From contig NZ_JACHVS010000002.1 of the NCBI RefSeq assembly GCF_014190875.1, positions 1,015,945 to 1,079,944 on the forward strand: a DNA stretch of 64,000 nucleotides, in the 5' to 3' direction. Position 1 is the first letter of the stretch, and every line of letters starts with the position of its first letter. The position numbers and the translations under genes were made by a program. The notes beneath the pieces were generated by a model that saw only the letters and a program-made list of their open reading frames with translations, ran no database searches and was not told the origin of the DNA. The stretch comes from Paeniglutamicibacter cryotolerans. GTDB taxonomy: Bacteria; Actinomycetota; Actinomycetes; Actinomycetales; Micrococcaceae. This document shows, one piece after another, positions 53,399-64,000 of the stretch.

Positions 53399-54004
53399 CT
53401 AAACGGTGGCTTCCGGGGATTCGACTTCGAGTTCAGACTCCGAGTTTCGCTTGAAGCATGCGAAGTCGCGGCCCCATCGCAGCAGGACAGCCTTCCGGTC
53501 CTTCGGTGTCATCAGCCCACGAAGATCCACGGCGAACATGGCGTAATCGAAGGCAATGCCGGAAGTCCGTAGGAGTCTAATGATCGATCCGACATGATGC
53601 TGGATTTCCTGCGGTGAGGTCGAAGTGGCGAGCGCGTCGAACCGACGCTTTACTGATTCCGGTGAGCGGTCCCCGGAGGTGGCAAGCTCGCGGATGGAAG
53701 ATGCGAACGGCCGGACAGCCGAGTGCATAGATCGATCACGGGTGGACTGCTGATGCACCGCGTATAGGCACAAGGCCAGATGCGACGCCCACTCCGAGGG
53801 GCTTGGGTTTTTTCCCTTGCCTTGAAGCCTCTCCGGTAGGCCCATCAGAGTGAACTCCCAGATGGCTGGGTTTGAGCCGGGAGGCTGGCCCACCGCTTGG
53901 CGCAAATGCGCCATGGCTTTCACCTCGTTTGCTGCATTCGCCGCATAACCTCGGAATAGTTGATTGACCCGAGCATTCATATGTCCGAACAATTCACTGG
54001 ACAT
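53399..54004 (-). CDS. cse2: Cascade small subunit Cse2 (Cas11)
   Basis: 201 residues, mostly helical; two copies stabilise the Cascade R-loop. It contains AMAHLRQAVGQPPGSNPAIWEFTLMGLPERLQ, LALCLYAVHQQSTRD and RRFDALATSTSPQEIQHHVGSIIRLLRTSGIAFDYAMFAVDLRGL, matching CasB. It overlaps the end of cse1 by 11 bases. Length is a little longer than E. coli CasB (160). Confidence 0.95.
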   Translation of the reverse strand: MSSELFGHMNARVNQLFRGYAANAANEVKAMAHLRQAVGQPPGSNPAIWEFTLMGLPERLQGKGKNPSPSEWASHLALCLYAVHQQSTRDRSMHSAVRPFASSIRELATSGDRSPESVKRRFDALATSTSPQEIQHHVGSIIRLLRTSGIAFDYAMFAVDLRGLMTPKDRKAVLLRWGRDFACFKRNSESELEVESPEATV

Positions 54005-55685
54005 GTGTTTCCTCCGTTGTTGGGTTGTTGGTGTGTTCCGGCGATTCGGTGGCTACCGGGAATTCCTCGAACACATGCTTGGCAAAAGCATTTGTGGCGG
54101 TATGCGCCGTTCGCAAATGGCCATCCGCGTCGAAGCGCCCCTGAATGCTGCGAGGGCTGGCCTTGCGCAGCAAGGCATCGGAGTGCTTGAACAGGATCCC
54201 GCGGGCTGCCACGTTCCACGCGATGGCGAATTCCGTGGCCTCCTGATCGACGGAGATCCCCTTGAGCCAGTTCCGAAACAACGTGTCGAATTCAAAGTAG
54301 ACAGCCGACAAAACCATGCCCTGATCAGTGGGCCGGTCATTTCCCCCGGCTACGAGTATCTGTTCGGCCAGCTTTCCCAACCTGTAGACGGCCGTCTCCG
54401 TTCGCTTGACCGCATCGATCGCCATTCCTCGGTGTCGAACGCCCTGTGGAGTCAGCAGTGATGCCTCAAGGGATAGTTGGTCGCAGTACAGGTTCTGGAA
54501 TGAGGAGTCCTGAGTTCCATAGGAGAATCCGACCAGAACCGTGTTCATGTGATAGCCAGGTGGCAACATGCCGGCGGTCATCAGCACCGACAGGCGGTGG
54601 ACCACTGCAGGGCGGCCGGCGTCGGCGGCGCCCGAGGCCGAAACCTCCCCGGAGCCGATCAGAGCGCCCAGTCCTCGCCATGCCGATCGATCCGGGTCAT
54701 GCCGTTTGGGCATCCATACCTGATCGAGCTTCAGGGCCTTCGCCTGAGTCAGGCTGTCCCGCCACAGGCTCATTGGTTCGAACACATGCGAATTCTGTGG
54801 GATCAGGCGGTCCCCGTTAGTCACGAGTGCGCTAATGATTCCGTCGGCATCCGCTTTGAGCCGGACCCTGCGTGAGGACCAAGTGAAAATGTCTGAATCA
54901 CCGATCGGGAAAACCTGGGTACCGTCCGGGTCCTTCTCCGTCGCGTTATCGCCCCTTGCCGAAGCCCCCGTCAGAGCAGACCGCTCCCAGACGGCAGAAT
55001 CGGCATCGTCTCGCCCACGCTCATTGAAGTGAAGGTTCAGCAACAGTGTTTCTTTCAGGGTGGCACCTTGCAGATAGAGTCCGCCGAGCTGTCCCGCCCA
55101 GCCGGCTCCAATCGGATAGCCTTTCCCGCCGCTCACCCTGCGGTCATCGGTGGCACCAGGTTTGATTCCGGAATAATCGAACGCCTGCACATGGACCAGC
55201 CAACGTGCCGCTTCGGCGAACCCAAGGCGATCCAGCGCACTGCCGCTCCGCGTCGTAAAGTAATGCGCACCGGCCGGCACATCGGCAATCAATCGGGCGG
55301 GAGAGTCACTATCTCCCTTGGCCGTCTGCAGCCCAGGAACCTGCATGAAGGGCCTGACCGGATCCAACAGATTGAAGCTGCCCGAAATTCCCTCCTTGTC
55401 CAGATACTTCGCGATGCGGGTGACATCGAGGGTATACGCGGCCCACGCTTCGGCCCATGTCTCATCGGCATCCTGGACTTGGCCATGTGCCTGGCGTAGG
55501 ACCGCAAGAAGCACCCGAATAATGGCGAAGTCGATGGTTGGCAGCTCATTGGACATGCAACCGATTTGGTGTGCCCTGGCAAAGAGCTCAACAATACCGA
55601 CGTCGCCAATGGATCCGTCCAGGTTTTGGACGGTTATCCACGCATCATGCCGTAGGTCGAATACCGGCACCGTTTCCTCGTTCAT
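53994..55685 (-). CDS. cse1: Cascade large subunit Cse1 (Cas8e)
   Basis: 563 residues from the ATG at 55685, which overlaps the cas3 stop by four bases; the open frame runs further upstream without support. Recognises the PAM and recruits Cas3. It starts VFDLRHDAWITVQNLDGSIGDVGIVELFARAHQI, the standard Cse1 opening, then FAIIRVLLAVLRQAHG, GISGSFNLLDPVRPFMQVPGL and YFTTRSGSALDRLGFAEAARWLVHVQAFD. The C-terminal helical bundle is present. Confidence 0.96.
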   Translation of the reverse strand: MNEETVPVFDLRHDAWITVQNLDGSIGDVGIVELFARAHQIGCMSNELPTIDFAIIRVLLAVLRQAHGQVQDADETWAEAWAAYTLDVTRIAKYLDKEGISGSFNLLDPVRPFMQVPGLQTAKGDSDSPARLIADVPAGAHYFTTRSGSALDRLGFAEAARWLVHVQAFDYSGIKPGATDDRRVSGGKGYPIGAGWAGQLGGLYLQGATLKETLLLNLHFNERGRDDADSAVWERSALTGASARGDNATEKDPDGTQVFPIGDSDIFTWSSRRVRLKADADGIISALVTNGDRLIPQNSHVFEPMSLWRDSLTQAKALKLDQVWMPKRHDPDRSAWRGLGALIGSGEVSASGAADAGRPAVVHRLSVLMTAGMLPPGYHMNTVLVGFSYGTQDSSFQNLYCDQLSLEASLLTPQGVRHRGMAIDAVKRTETAVYRLGKLAEQILVAGGNDRPTDQGMVLSAVYFEFDTLFRNWLKGISVDQEATEFAIAWNVAARGILFKHSDALLRKASPRSIQGRFDADGHLRTAHTATNAFAKHVFEEFPVATESPEHTNNPTTEETHVQ

Positions 55686-58618
55686 AGTGTGTGCTCTTTC
55701 GTTGGATTGACGACGATGAGACCGAGATGCTTGTCGTAGCTCAGGTCGCGGCCGGCCAGTGTGCCGCGGGAATGTTCGTCTAGGAAGAGGACGAGCTGAC
55801 CCTTGAGTAGCTTTTCCTCCTGCCATGAGGCGACTCCCTGTTGCTCCAGCTCGGTAAGCGTCCTATCGAAGTCCTCGAAACTCCGTGAGAATTCCAGTGG
55901 TAGCCGAATACTGTTGCGCATGATGTCCCGGGCCATGGTCGGATCGTCAATTCGGGCCTGATCGGTCAGGTTCACATTCGCCAGTTTTTCCTGCCACTCG
56001 AATCCGCTGATTCCGTCGGGCGTACGCCGCATCAGTATGACCTCGAAGGAATCCTCAATGTCCCTGACGCTGCTGACCGCTGCTGCTTCTTCCCGGGCTG
56101 CTGCGGCAAGCCCGGTGGTGACTTGACCCAACATGGGTTTGATACCGGCCGAGTCCAGCAGCAGATTGAGCTTGGTGCCAGGCCGTGGAATAAGCCCGGT
56201 CAATGCACGCTGGCGTTTTTTGGCATCTGCTAAATGAGCCTTCTGGGCTAATTCGTCCTTGTTGTGTGTCCACTCTGCTGGAAAGACAACGTCATCTCCG
56301 TATGCCTGCTGAACAAGGGTTGCCGCCTGATGAGGCAGCTGGACACCTTTCTCCCAGGCGGATTCCCTTTCCAGGATGGCCAGAGTGCTGAACAGCGCAT
56401 ATTCCTGATAGATGGCAGCAGCACTTCGTTCTAGCGTTGGATTGGAATCGTTCCATGATGACAGGCCCCGAACCCAAACCTCGGGTGTTCCCATGGCAGC
56501 CGGGCGCCTGTCACGGCGATGCCTATGGAGGCGCCCTACCCGTTGGATCAACAGATCCATCGGGGCGATATCTGTCACCAGCAAGTCGAAATCTATGTCA
56601 AGGGACTGCTCCAGAACCGAGGTTCCCACAACGACCCTCAAGCTCGGCCGGTTGACACCATTTCGCGGCGGACCCAAGAATGAAAGGAGGTCCTCCTCGA
56701 GCCGTAGGCGGTCAGCCGTCAGGAAACGCGAGTGCAGCAACGAGGCCGCACCTCCGGTCTTGTCGTTGAAGAACGCGTATGCGTCTTGCGCCCTACGAAT
56801 CGTGTTGCACACGATTCCCACGATTCCCCCGCTGGCAAGCCGCGGTTCCATTGCCTCCCATAGGCGTTCCAGGTCATCTTCTACCTTGACCAGACGGTAG
56901 CCCTTCGGATCGGATTCCAGCGGGATGTCTATGCTCTGGATTCCGTCCTCGCCGGCAACAGTGATCCGAGGGTACCCTCCGTCTTGAGGCAGGGCTTTGA
57001 CAACGACTTCGACATCGGCGACGCCCTCTAGACCGGCTTTCTCTTGCCTCATGCGGATAGGACCGTAGTATGCCTCGATGAGCGCGTGCTTCTGCGCCCA
57101 GGGTAGTGTCGCCGTCATGAGGATGACTGGCACTTCGTAGAGCGCCAGCCATTCTAGGGACCGCTTCAAGAACTCCGCCATATGGCTATCCGCCGCATGC
57201 ACCTCGTCGATGATCACAATCTTGGAGGCAAGTCCAAGATGCCGCAGACAATAGTGCTTTGTGTTCAGAGCAGCCATCAGGATCTGGTCAATGGTCACAA
57301 CTGCGATGTTCGGCTGCAGCACACGTTTTCGATCTGAATAGAAGTGGTGGACGATGGCGTCATGCCCACCGTTTCCATCGTCATCGTCGTGGATCAGCGG
57401 GGCATTCATGCGTTGAATAGGCAGGGCTGCATACGACTCGTTGTACTGGGACTTGCTATGTCCCAGGGAGAAAGTGGGGGTCCCGGTTCCGTCTGCGATG
57501 GTCTTCTGGAGCCATCCCAGGCAGCGGTTCATGATGGCATCCGTGGTGGCCATCGTTGGCAAGGCAAAGACCATCCCGTCCAGTCCCATTTTCCCTGCGA
57601 TGGCTTCCGCAGCCGCCAGGGCCATCTCGGTCTTGCCGCTTCCGGTAGGTGCCTCGACTACATAAAGGGACGCTGTATCACGATGTTGAACCAGCTCGTA
57701 GAGCGCATTTTGGACGGCGTTGGGTACGGCTCCGCTTGGCAGCTCGAAGCGCTTTTCGAAATAGTCCATTACCGTGTCCGGCGCTTTTCCAAAAGCCCAC
57801 GCCTCCGGAAGGCCCAATGACTTGAAGGCGCGGCGTAATCGACTGCTGCGATCCCGTGGCATGCCGTCGGTTTCCAAATCGAAGATGCCGGCGTTACTCG
57901 ATGCCCAGTCGGCCAGAATGACGATTCCGGTCAGAAGAACCTGGCTTCGCGGTTTGATTCCAATATTCCTCAGCTTGTCCAAGACCGCCTCTGCATCTGA
58001 ATCTTCAAGCCAAGCATTGAGCAAATCAAACTGGGCGTCGGACCACCCAGAGATGCTCGGGGCACAAGCCAGACCGCTGACAGTTGATGCGTCAGGGAAC
58101 CTTCCATGATGGCCCCCAGAGACCATGGACAGGGACAACGAGATCCGCATGGAATATCCTTGCTGTTCTTGAAGCCACCGCGAAATATTGGCCATTCCAA
58201 GAACCGAATGCGGCAGAAGGTCGTAATCGCCCCACCGGTCATTTCGCGAATAGACTTCACTGTCTATTCGTGCATACAAACTTGGAACCTGCTCTTGAAA
58301 ATGTGGAGAGGCTTTACCGACGTCATGTGATGCGGCCAGGAAAGCCACCAGCTTTTCAGCGTCTTCAGGTGTCGATGACAAATCGGATGAAATCCTCGCC
58401 CGCAACCCCGGGGCCAGATGCTGCCAAATTTGTCGAGCTGAGGCCGCCGCGTCCAGTCCATGGGCATGCAGTGAAAGATGTAGCAGTTCGTCCGGCATAT
58501 CTTTCCGGTTGGTCTTCGCCCAAAGTTCCGGGCGTATGTGTCCACTGACCTTGTCCCTCATGTTCCCCCAAACACATCCCATCGACTTATTTGTGAGCTT
58601 AGCGACCGTTGCCGACAA
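55682..58618 (-). CDS. cas3: CRISPR helicase-nuclease Cas3 (type I-E)
   Basis: 978 residues from an ATG at 58618; ATGs at 58582 and 58561 are possible. It unwinds and degrades target DNA after Cascade binding. The N-terminal HD nuclease domain shows LHLSLHAHG, LAASHDVGKASPHFQ and MVSGGHHGRFPD. The helicase has Walker A VEAPTGSGKTEMALAAAEAIA, motif II KIVIIDEVHAADSHM, motif III LMTATLPW, and motifs V-VI VVGTSVLEQSLDIDFDLLVTDIAPMDLLIQRVGRLHRH. The C-terminal domain ends the protein. It is the first gene of the cas operon; large array 2 begins 350 bases upstream. Confidence 0.97.
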   Translation of the reverse strand: MSATVAKLTNKSMGCVWGNMRDKVSGHIRPELWAKTNRKDMPDELLHLSLHAHGLDAAASARQIWQHLAPGLRARISSDLSSTPEDAEKLVAFLAASHDVGKASPHFQEQVPSLYARIDSEVYSRNDRWGDYDLLPHSVLGMANISRWLQEQQGYSMRISLSLSMVSGGHHGRFPDASTVSGLACAPSISGWSDAQFDLLNAWLEDSDAEAVLDKLRNIGIKPRSQVLLTGIVILADWASSNAGIFDLETDGMPRDRSSRLRRAFKSLGLPEAWAFGKAPDTVMDYFEKRFELPSGAVPNAVQNALYELVQHRDTASLYVVEAPTGSGKTEMALAAAEAIAGKMGLDGMVFALPTMATTDAIMNRCLGWLQKTIADGTGTPTFSLGHSKSQYNESYAALPIQRMNAPLIHDDDDGNGGHDAIVHHFYSDRKRVLQPNIAVVTIDQILMAALNTKHYCLRHLGLASKIVIIDEVHAADSHMAEFLKRSLEWLALYEVPVILMTATLPWAQKHALIEAYYGPIRMRQEKAGLEGVADVEVVVKALPQDGGYPRITVAGEDGIQSIDIPLESDPKGYRLVKVEDDLERLWEAMEPRLASGGIVGIVCNTIRRAQDAYAFFNDKTGGAASLLHSRFLTADRLRLEEDLLSFLGPPRNGVNRPSLRVVVGTSVLEQSLDIDFDLLVTDIAPMDLLIQRVGRLHRHRRDRRPAAMGTPEVWVRGLSSWNDSNPTLERSAAAIYQEYALFSTLAILERESAWEKGVQLPHQAATLVQQAYGDDVVFPAEWTHNKDELAQKAHLADAKKRQRALTGLIPRPGTKLNLLLDSAGIKPMLGQVTTGLAAAAREEAAAVSSVRDIEDSFEVILMRRTPDGISGFEWQEKLANVNLTDQARIDDPTMARDIMRNSIRLPLEFSRSFEDFDRTLTELEQQGVASWQEEKLLKGQLVLFLDEHSRGTLAGRDLSYDKHLGLIVVNPTKEHTL

Positions 58619-58969
58619 AATGGGTGACTGACTTCACCGTGTCCTATGGGCTACTCGGACAAACCAAGAGGAACCCCTGCTGATCCACTACCAAAAAGTA
58701 TCAACAGGACAACCAGCGCTTTCCAGAGATGCGGTAATTCCAATGAAATCTCCCACGATGAACTACACGTCGTTGAAGCGATTCCCCGGATGAGTTCATG
58801 CGCAGAAACAAGCCGTGGATTCTGCATAGTCGCAATCGTTGCCCAAACCGATCTTGAGCGCTGATCAAGAAGGCTGGCGTGGTCGTCGGGCTGACGCCGC
58901 TGATGAGACCTGAACCGCGGCGGCAGCATCGTCACCCACCATGGCCAATCCATTGCCAGACCACCCGAC
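58619..58969. other. Region between array 2 and cas3
   Basis: No gene or typical promoter is obvious; it must contain the cas operon promoter if array read-through is not used. Translations on both strands are short and unconvincing. Confidence 0.5.
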
Positions 58970-61900
58970 GCGCAACGCCCCGTAGGCGTGGGGAACATGG
59001 CTGGTAGACCAAGCCGCAGGCCTCGATCTTGGGCTCCTCCCCGCAGGCGCGGGGAACATAGCACCACACGTCTCCTAATGCCTTGTGTGGCGGGCTCATC
59101 CCCGCAGGCGCGGGGAACATTTGCCCGCGACGTGCCGACGTCGGCGGCGGTCGGGCTCATCCCCGCAGGCGCGGGGAACATGCGTCGGCCACGTCATCGG
59201 ACTCCTCGAACTTGGGCTCATCCCCGCAGGCGCGGGGAACATGCAGGGCGCGCCCGCTGGGGCCGTCGCGTACCGGGCTCATCCCCGCAGGCGCGGGGAA
59301 CATCTCGTCCCGGACACCGACGGGAGCCCGCTCGTGGGCTCATCCCCGCAGGCGCGGGGAACATCCCGTCGCCGGTGGAGAATCGGCGCCCGTCTCAGGC
59401 TCATCCCCGCAGGCGCGGGGAACATGTGTGGCATGACGTGGAGCGCATGGGGCAACCGGGCTCATCCCCGCAGGCGCGGGGAACATTGGGGGGATGTTGC
59501 GCAACCACCACCCATGGTGGGCTCATCCCCGCAGGCGCGGGGAATATTCTGTGCCGGCGAAGCCGCTGTTGCCGTATGTGGGCTCATCCCCGCAGTCGCG
59601 GGGAACATTCCGTCCCTGTTTCGGAGACTTGGATCTTCCCGGGCTCATCCCCGCAGGCGCGGGGAACATCGCTGCACCCACTGCTGCGTCTCCCGGGCAA
59701 AGGGCTCATCCCCGCAGGCGCGGGGAACATCGGCGCACTTCAAGGGGATGGCTGGTTCGATCAGGGCTCATCCCCGCAGGCGCGGGGAACATATGCGGCG
59801 GTGGCCCCGATTGTCAGGGTGCCAGGGCTCATCCCCGCAGGCGCGGGGAACATCCTAATCCGGCATCGACTGCGGATCTTGACGTGGGCTCATCCCCGCA
59901 GGCGCGGGGAACATAATGGCCAAACTACAGAGCTGGGGGCAGCGATGGGCTCATCCCCGCAGGCGCGGGGAACATGCAACCTTGTTGAAGGTGCCGACGA
60001 TGCCCTTGGGCTCATCCCCGCAGGCGCGGGGAACATGGCCATGCTCGAGCAGCGCGCCCGCAACGGGGGGCTCATCCCCGCAGGCGCGGGGAACATCCGA
60101 CCGCCACGATTTTTGACACCGTCGAGCTGGGCTCATCCCCGCAGGCGCGGGGAACATGCCACCCCGCCCTCGGGGTTCACGCTGCGGGAGGGCTCATCCC
60201 CGCAGGCGCGGGGAACATGCGGCCGCGGCCTCCCGGGACGCGAGGAGCTCGGGCTCATCCCCGCAGGCGCGGGGAACATTGGCTGACCACCAAGCCGCTC
60301 GCCGGCTTCCTGGGCTCATCCCCGCAGGCGCGGGGAACATGCGAATGGTTCCGAGACGTTCCCATGCTGGCCGGGCTCATCCCCGCAGGCGCGGGGAACA
60401 TAGCTCGGCGAAACCCTCTGGGGCGTCACGGCCGGGCTCATCCCCGCAGGCGCGGGGAACATATCGACGGAAGGCCGAAGCTGGTGAGCAGTGCGGGCTC
60501 ATCCCCGCAGGCGCGGGGAACATATCGACGGAAGGCCGAAGCTGGTGAGCAGTGCGGGCTCATCCCCGCAGGCGCGGGGAACATGCGGTTGCCCCGCCGC
60601 CGCTGGTGGTCCGCCAGGGCTCATCCCCGCAGGCGCGGGGAACATCAGCCGACACGACGCGCGTCATGATCGGCGCGGGGCTCATCCCCGCAGGCGCGGG
60701 GAACATTCCGTCCCGGTGATCACGGACCCCAAGGCCATGGGCTCATCCCCGCAGGCGCGGGGAACATGTGAATGGAGAAAAATAATGGCACCCGTTGGTG
60801 GGCTCATCCCCGCAGGCGCGGGGAACATTCGATGGCTGTAGGCGTGGGCGCCGCGCTCACGGGCTCATCCCCGCAGGCGCGGGGAACATACTTTGACTGG
60901 CCCACTGTCACCCTGGCGGGGGGGGGCTCATCCCCGCAGGCGCGGGGAACATGACGTTTGCTGTTGCATGGCACTGATCGAATTGGGCTCATCCCCGCAG
61001 GCGCGGGGAACATGGGCGCTGGGATCAGGGAGACACTCTGGATCGGGGCTCATCCCCGCAGGCGCGGGGAACATAGTCATTGTATTTTCGTTTCCTTTAG
61101 TTAGTGGGGCTCATCCCCGCAGGCGCGGGGAACATTCCATCCCGATGAAGTTCGGCAAGGGCGAGTCGGCTCATCCCCGCAGGCGCGGGGAACATAAACG
61201 CGCTTAGAAAACGTTTATGGGCCTAGCGGGCTCATCCCCGCAGGCGCGGGGAACATTTCTGGAGTGGGGGTCAAAATTTTGGTTTCCTGGGCTCATCCCC
61301 GCAGGCGCGGGGAACATGGCACAGGTGCCAGAGTCGCGCACCGTTTCCTGGGCTCATCCCCGCAGGCGCGGGGAACATGCATTGAACCAATCGACTAGCA
61401 GCACTTCAGCGGGCTCATCCCCGCAGGCGCGGGGAACATATGACCGAGTTGGCTGCCCCCGTCTCGAGGGTGGGCTCATCCCCGCAGGCGCGGGGAACAT
61501 GCCTCAAGATCACGGTCTACAGCAAGACGTTCGGGCTCATCCCCGCAGGCGCGGGGAACATCCGCCTTGACGATGCCATTGAGCGCGGCATACGGGCTCA
61601 TCCCCGCAGGCGCGGGGAACATGTTTTTTTTATCAAAAAGATACTCGGCCCGGCGGGCTCATCCCCGCAGGCGCGGGGAACATGGACGTTTCAGCCCGAA
61701 AGGTTGGCTAGTCATGGGCTCATCCCCGCAGGCGCGGAGAACATAATGGCCAAACTACAGAGCTGGGGGCAGCGATGGGCTCATCCCCGCAGGCGCGGGG
61801 AACATCGTGGTGAACACCACCGCTGAAAGGGACGCGATGGGCTCATCCCCGCAGGCGCAGGGAACATTGCCACCGCTGCGGCAGAGGCTGAGCTGAACCG

Positions 61901-64000
61901 GGCTCATCCCCGCAGGCGCGGGGAACATAGCTCGGAGAATGTGGCGTGAATTTCGTATTTGGGCTCATCCCCGCAGGCGCGGGGAACATTCACGCACGAG
62001 TATGTCGGCATTCCCGGCCTCGGGCTCATCCCCGCAGGCGCGGGGAACATTCCTTGGTCATGTAGATGAACGAGTAGCCGCCGGGCTCATCCCCGCAGGC
62101 GCGGGGAACATGCAACCCGTAGTAAGGCTCCAAAGCCTCAGAAGGGCTCATCCCCGCAGGCGCGGGGAACATCACTCCTCCGACATGCTCGCCGCCGCCG
62201 GGTCGGGCTCATCCCCGCAGGCGCGGGGAACATCGTGATGTTGAAATCATCGCGCCCGGTGGAGAGGGCTCATCCCCGCAGGCGCGGGGAACATATTTCC
62301 CGCCGGGCGGCGACACCCACGGCGAAGGGCTCATCCCCGCAGGCGCGGGGAACATCATGTGCAATTGTTTCTGACAGTTCCCGCGCCGGGCTCATCCCCG
62401 CAGGCGCGGGGAACATGGTGGTGGTACGGGTGATCTTGAGGGGCCGTTGGGCTCATCCCCGCAGGCGCGGGGAACATGGGGGTGGGTGCCGGTAACGACT
62501 TACACGCACGGGCTCATCCCCGCAGGCGCGGGGAACATTAACGGTCGGTAGCGGTGGCGCGGATATCCCCGGGCTCATCCCCGCAGGCGCGGGGAACATG
62601 GTCTGGTCATGACCCTCGAACACTGCCAGGTGGGCTCATCCCCGCAGGCGCGGGGAACATAGGCTAGGGCGCTGGCTCCAGACTCAAGACGCGGGCTCAT
62701 CCCCGCAGGCGCGGGGAACATTTGACGCTGCCGCCCCAACTGAAGAACGCGAAGGGCTCATCCCCGCAGGCGCGGGGAACATGCGCTGGCGTTAGATGAA
62801 GTATCGACCGCAGCGGGCTCATCCCCGCAGGCGCGGGGAACATAGGCTGATGCGGGCATGAAGATCATCACGGCCGGGCTCATCCCCGCAGGCGCGGGGA
62901 ACATCTCTTCACTCCCAGTGCCCAGCAGGCCCGAAAGGGCTCATCCCCGCAGGCGCGGGGAACATGCTTGGATTGCACGACCGTCCATCCGGGCGGGGGG
63001 CTCATCCCCGCAGGCGCGGGGAACATTTGAAAGGTGTGTCACCCGCATCGAAAGAAACGGGGCTCATCCCCGCAGGCGCGGGGAACATGTGGAGAACCGT
63101 TCCATTCAGAACCCGGATGGGGGCTCATCCCCGCAGGCGCGGGGAACATATCACCTGTTGAACCGTGTCGGTTCGATGATTGGGCTCATCCCCGCAGGCG
63201 CGGGGAACATGTGGTGGGGTTGTGGAAGAACGGACCACCCATGGGCTCATCCCCGCAGGCGCGGGGAACATTCAGCCGTAGTCACACCGGAAGAAACACC
63301 CATGGGCTCATCCCCGCAGGCGCGGGGAACATGTGCACACCACCATAACGCGGTAGGCGTTATCGGGCTCATCCCCGCAGGCGCGGGGAACATTTGTTCA
63401 GCAGTCCGTCCAGCGCGGCGGTGGCGGGCTCATCCCCACAGGCGCGGGGAACATTCTGCGTGCCATGATTGCCTCCGTTTGTGGTTGGGCTCATCCCCGC
63501 AGGCGCGGGGAACATGGGGCCGGGGCCGTGACCCCGCCCTTGGCGACGGGCTCATCCCCGCAGGCGCGGGGAACATCTACTTACCCGATGAACACACCGC
63601 ACTCATTCGGGCTCATCCCCGCAGGCGCGGGGAACATGGCCAGCAGGCGGCCCAAGGGCTTGAATATGCGGGCTCATCCCCGCAGGCGCGGGGAACATGT
63701 AAGGGCCGTCGGCGACGCGATCGCCGAGGTGGGCTCATCCCCGCAGGCGCGGGGAACATGTCACCGGCACGGCCATAATGCGGCCCGTTCGGGGCTCATC
63801 CCCGCAGGCGCGGGGAACATCGCGCCGCAGCAGCCATCAAGGTCGGCGACGCGGGCTCATCCCCGCAGGCGCGGGGAACATAAGTAGGCTGGCCTGATGA
63901 CTCTCATGAATCAGGGCTCATCCCCGCAGACGCGGGGAACATCATCGCGCGCCTGTTCAGCTCCCGTGCGTGCCGGGCTCATCCCCGCAGGCGCGGGAAC
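58970..64000 (-). CRISPR. CRISPR array 2 (about 83 repeats, continues past the window)
   Basis: 29-base repeats at a 61-62 base period, starting GGGCTCAT, with core CCCCGCAGGCGCGGGG and ending AACAT; spacers are mostly 32 bases. From 59031 to 63975 there are about 82 copies, with an older, mutated copy at 58970-58998 (CCCCGTAGGCGTGGGG core). By repeat orientation it is transcribed on the minus strand toward cas3, so its leader lies right of 64000. A few copies have single changes, e.g. at 59590, 61735, 61857, 63434 and 63925. Two spacers are duplicated (60463/60524 and 59915/61745). Confidence 0.98.

Noticed and set aside
58988..63887. Long open frames through array 2 with repeated peptides such as [17 protein letters not shown] and LIPAGAGN
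   Set aside because: They are the three-frame translation of the CRISPR repeat; the 61-base period cycles through frames. No gene.
1..64000. tRNA, rRNA, riboswitch and toxin-antitoxin genes
   Set aside because: Looked for by eye (T-loop motifs, paired small genes); nothing convincing was found.

Overview
The window is high-GC DNA from a Gram-positive actinobacterium, most likely an Arthrobacter-like member of the Micrococcaceae. This is inferred from composition, GTG/TTG starts, the actinobacterial form of IlvE, MetG and the LCP protein, and a type I-E CRISPR repeat of the kind common in Actinobacteria. No rRNA or tRNA gene was found.

Left part (1-33.4 kb): a cell-surface polymer island heavily invaded by insertion sequences. 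It holds one single-domain CDP-glycerol-type phosphotransferase (2159-3448), three giant fusions of a TagF-like phosphotransferase with a GT4 glycosyltransferase (5948-8521, 14759-18595, 27751-30450; the middle one also has a long N-terminal TPR solenoid), and two XcbB/CpsF-like hydrolase-fold proteins (25891-26949, 32160-33209). Together they look like parts of a pathway for a teichoic-acid-like or capsular glycosyl-polyol-phosphate polymer. The housekeeping genes ilvE and leuB sit inside the island. Between the surface genes are nested mobile elements: an ISL3 remnant next to an ISAs1 element that is split by an IS481 element, itself split by an IS30 element; and an ISL3 element split by an ISAs1 element (10-bp target duplication) that is split by an IS21 element. 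There are also an IS110 element, IS3 and ISL3 remnants, a decayed IS630 element, a 61-bp palindrome made of two IS3-type ends, and an orphan 3' end of a group II intron (domains V and VI).

Middle part (33.4-48.8 kb): ordinary chromosomal genes. These are a two-component system (histidine kinase and LuxR-type regulator), an LCP-family lipoprotein that may attach wall polymers, a small membrane protein, an ABC exporter whose FtsX-like permease is broken by one frameshift, a membrane protein with a proline-rich tail, metG, a xylose-type sugar ABC importer (permease, ATPase, binding protein), and an FdhF/YdeP-like molybdopterin oxidoreductase.

Right part (48.9-64 kb): a complete type I-E CRISPR-Cas system on the minus strand (cas3, cse1, cse2, cas7e, cas5e, cas6e, cas1, cas2). 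A six-repeat array with divergent repeats follows cas2. A very large second array (about 83 repeats inside the window and running off its right edge) lies upstream of cas3 and, judging by repeat orientation, is transcribed toward cas3. The small array preserves a stepwise series of repeat mutations; the large one contains both a tandem and a distant spacer duplication.
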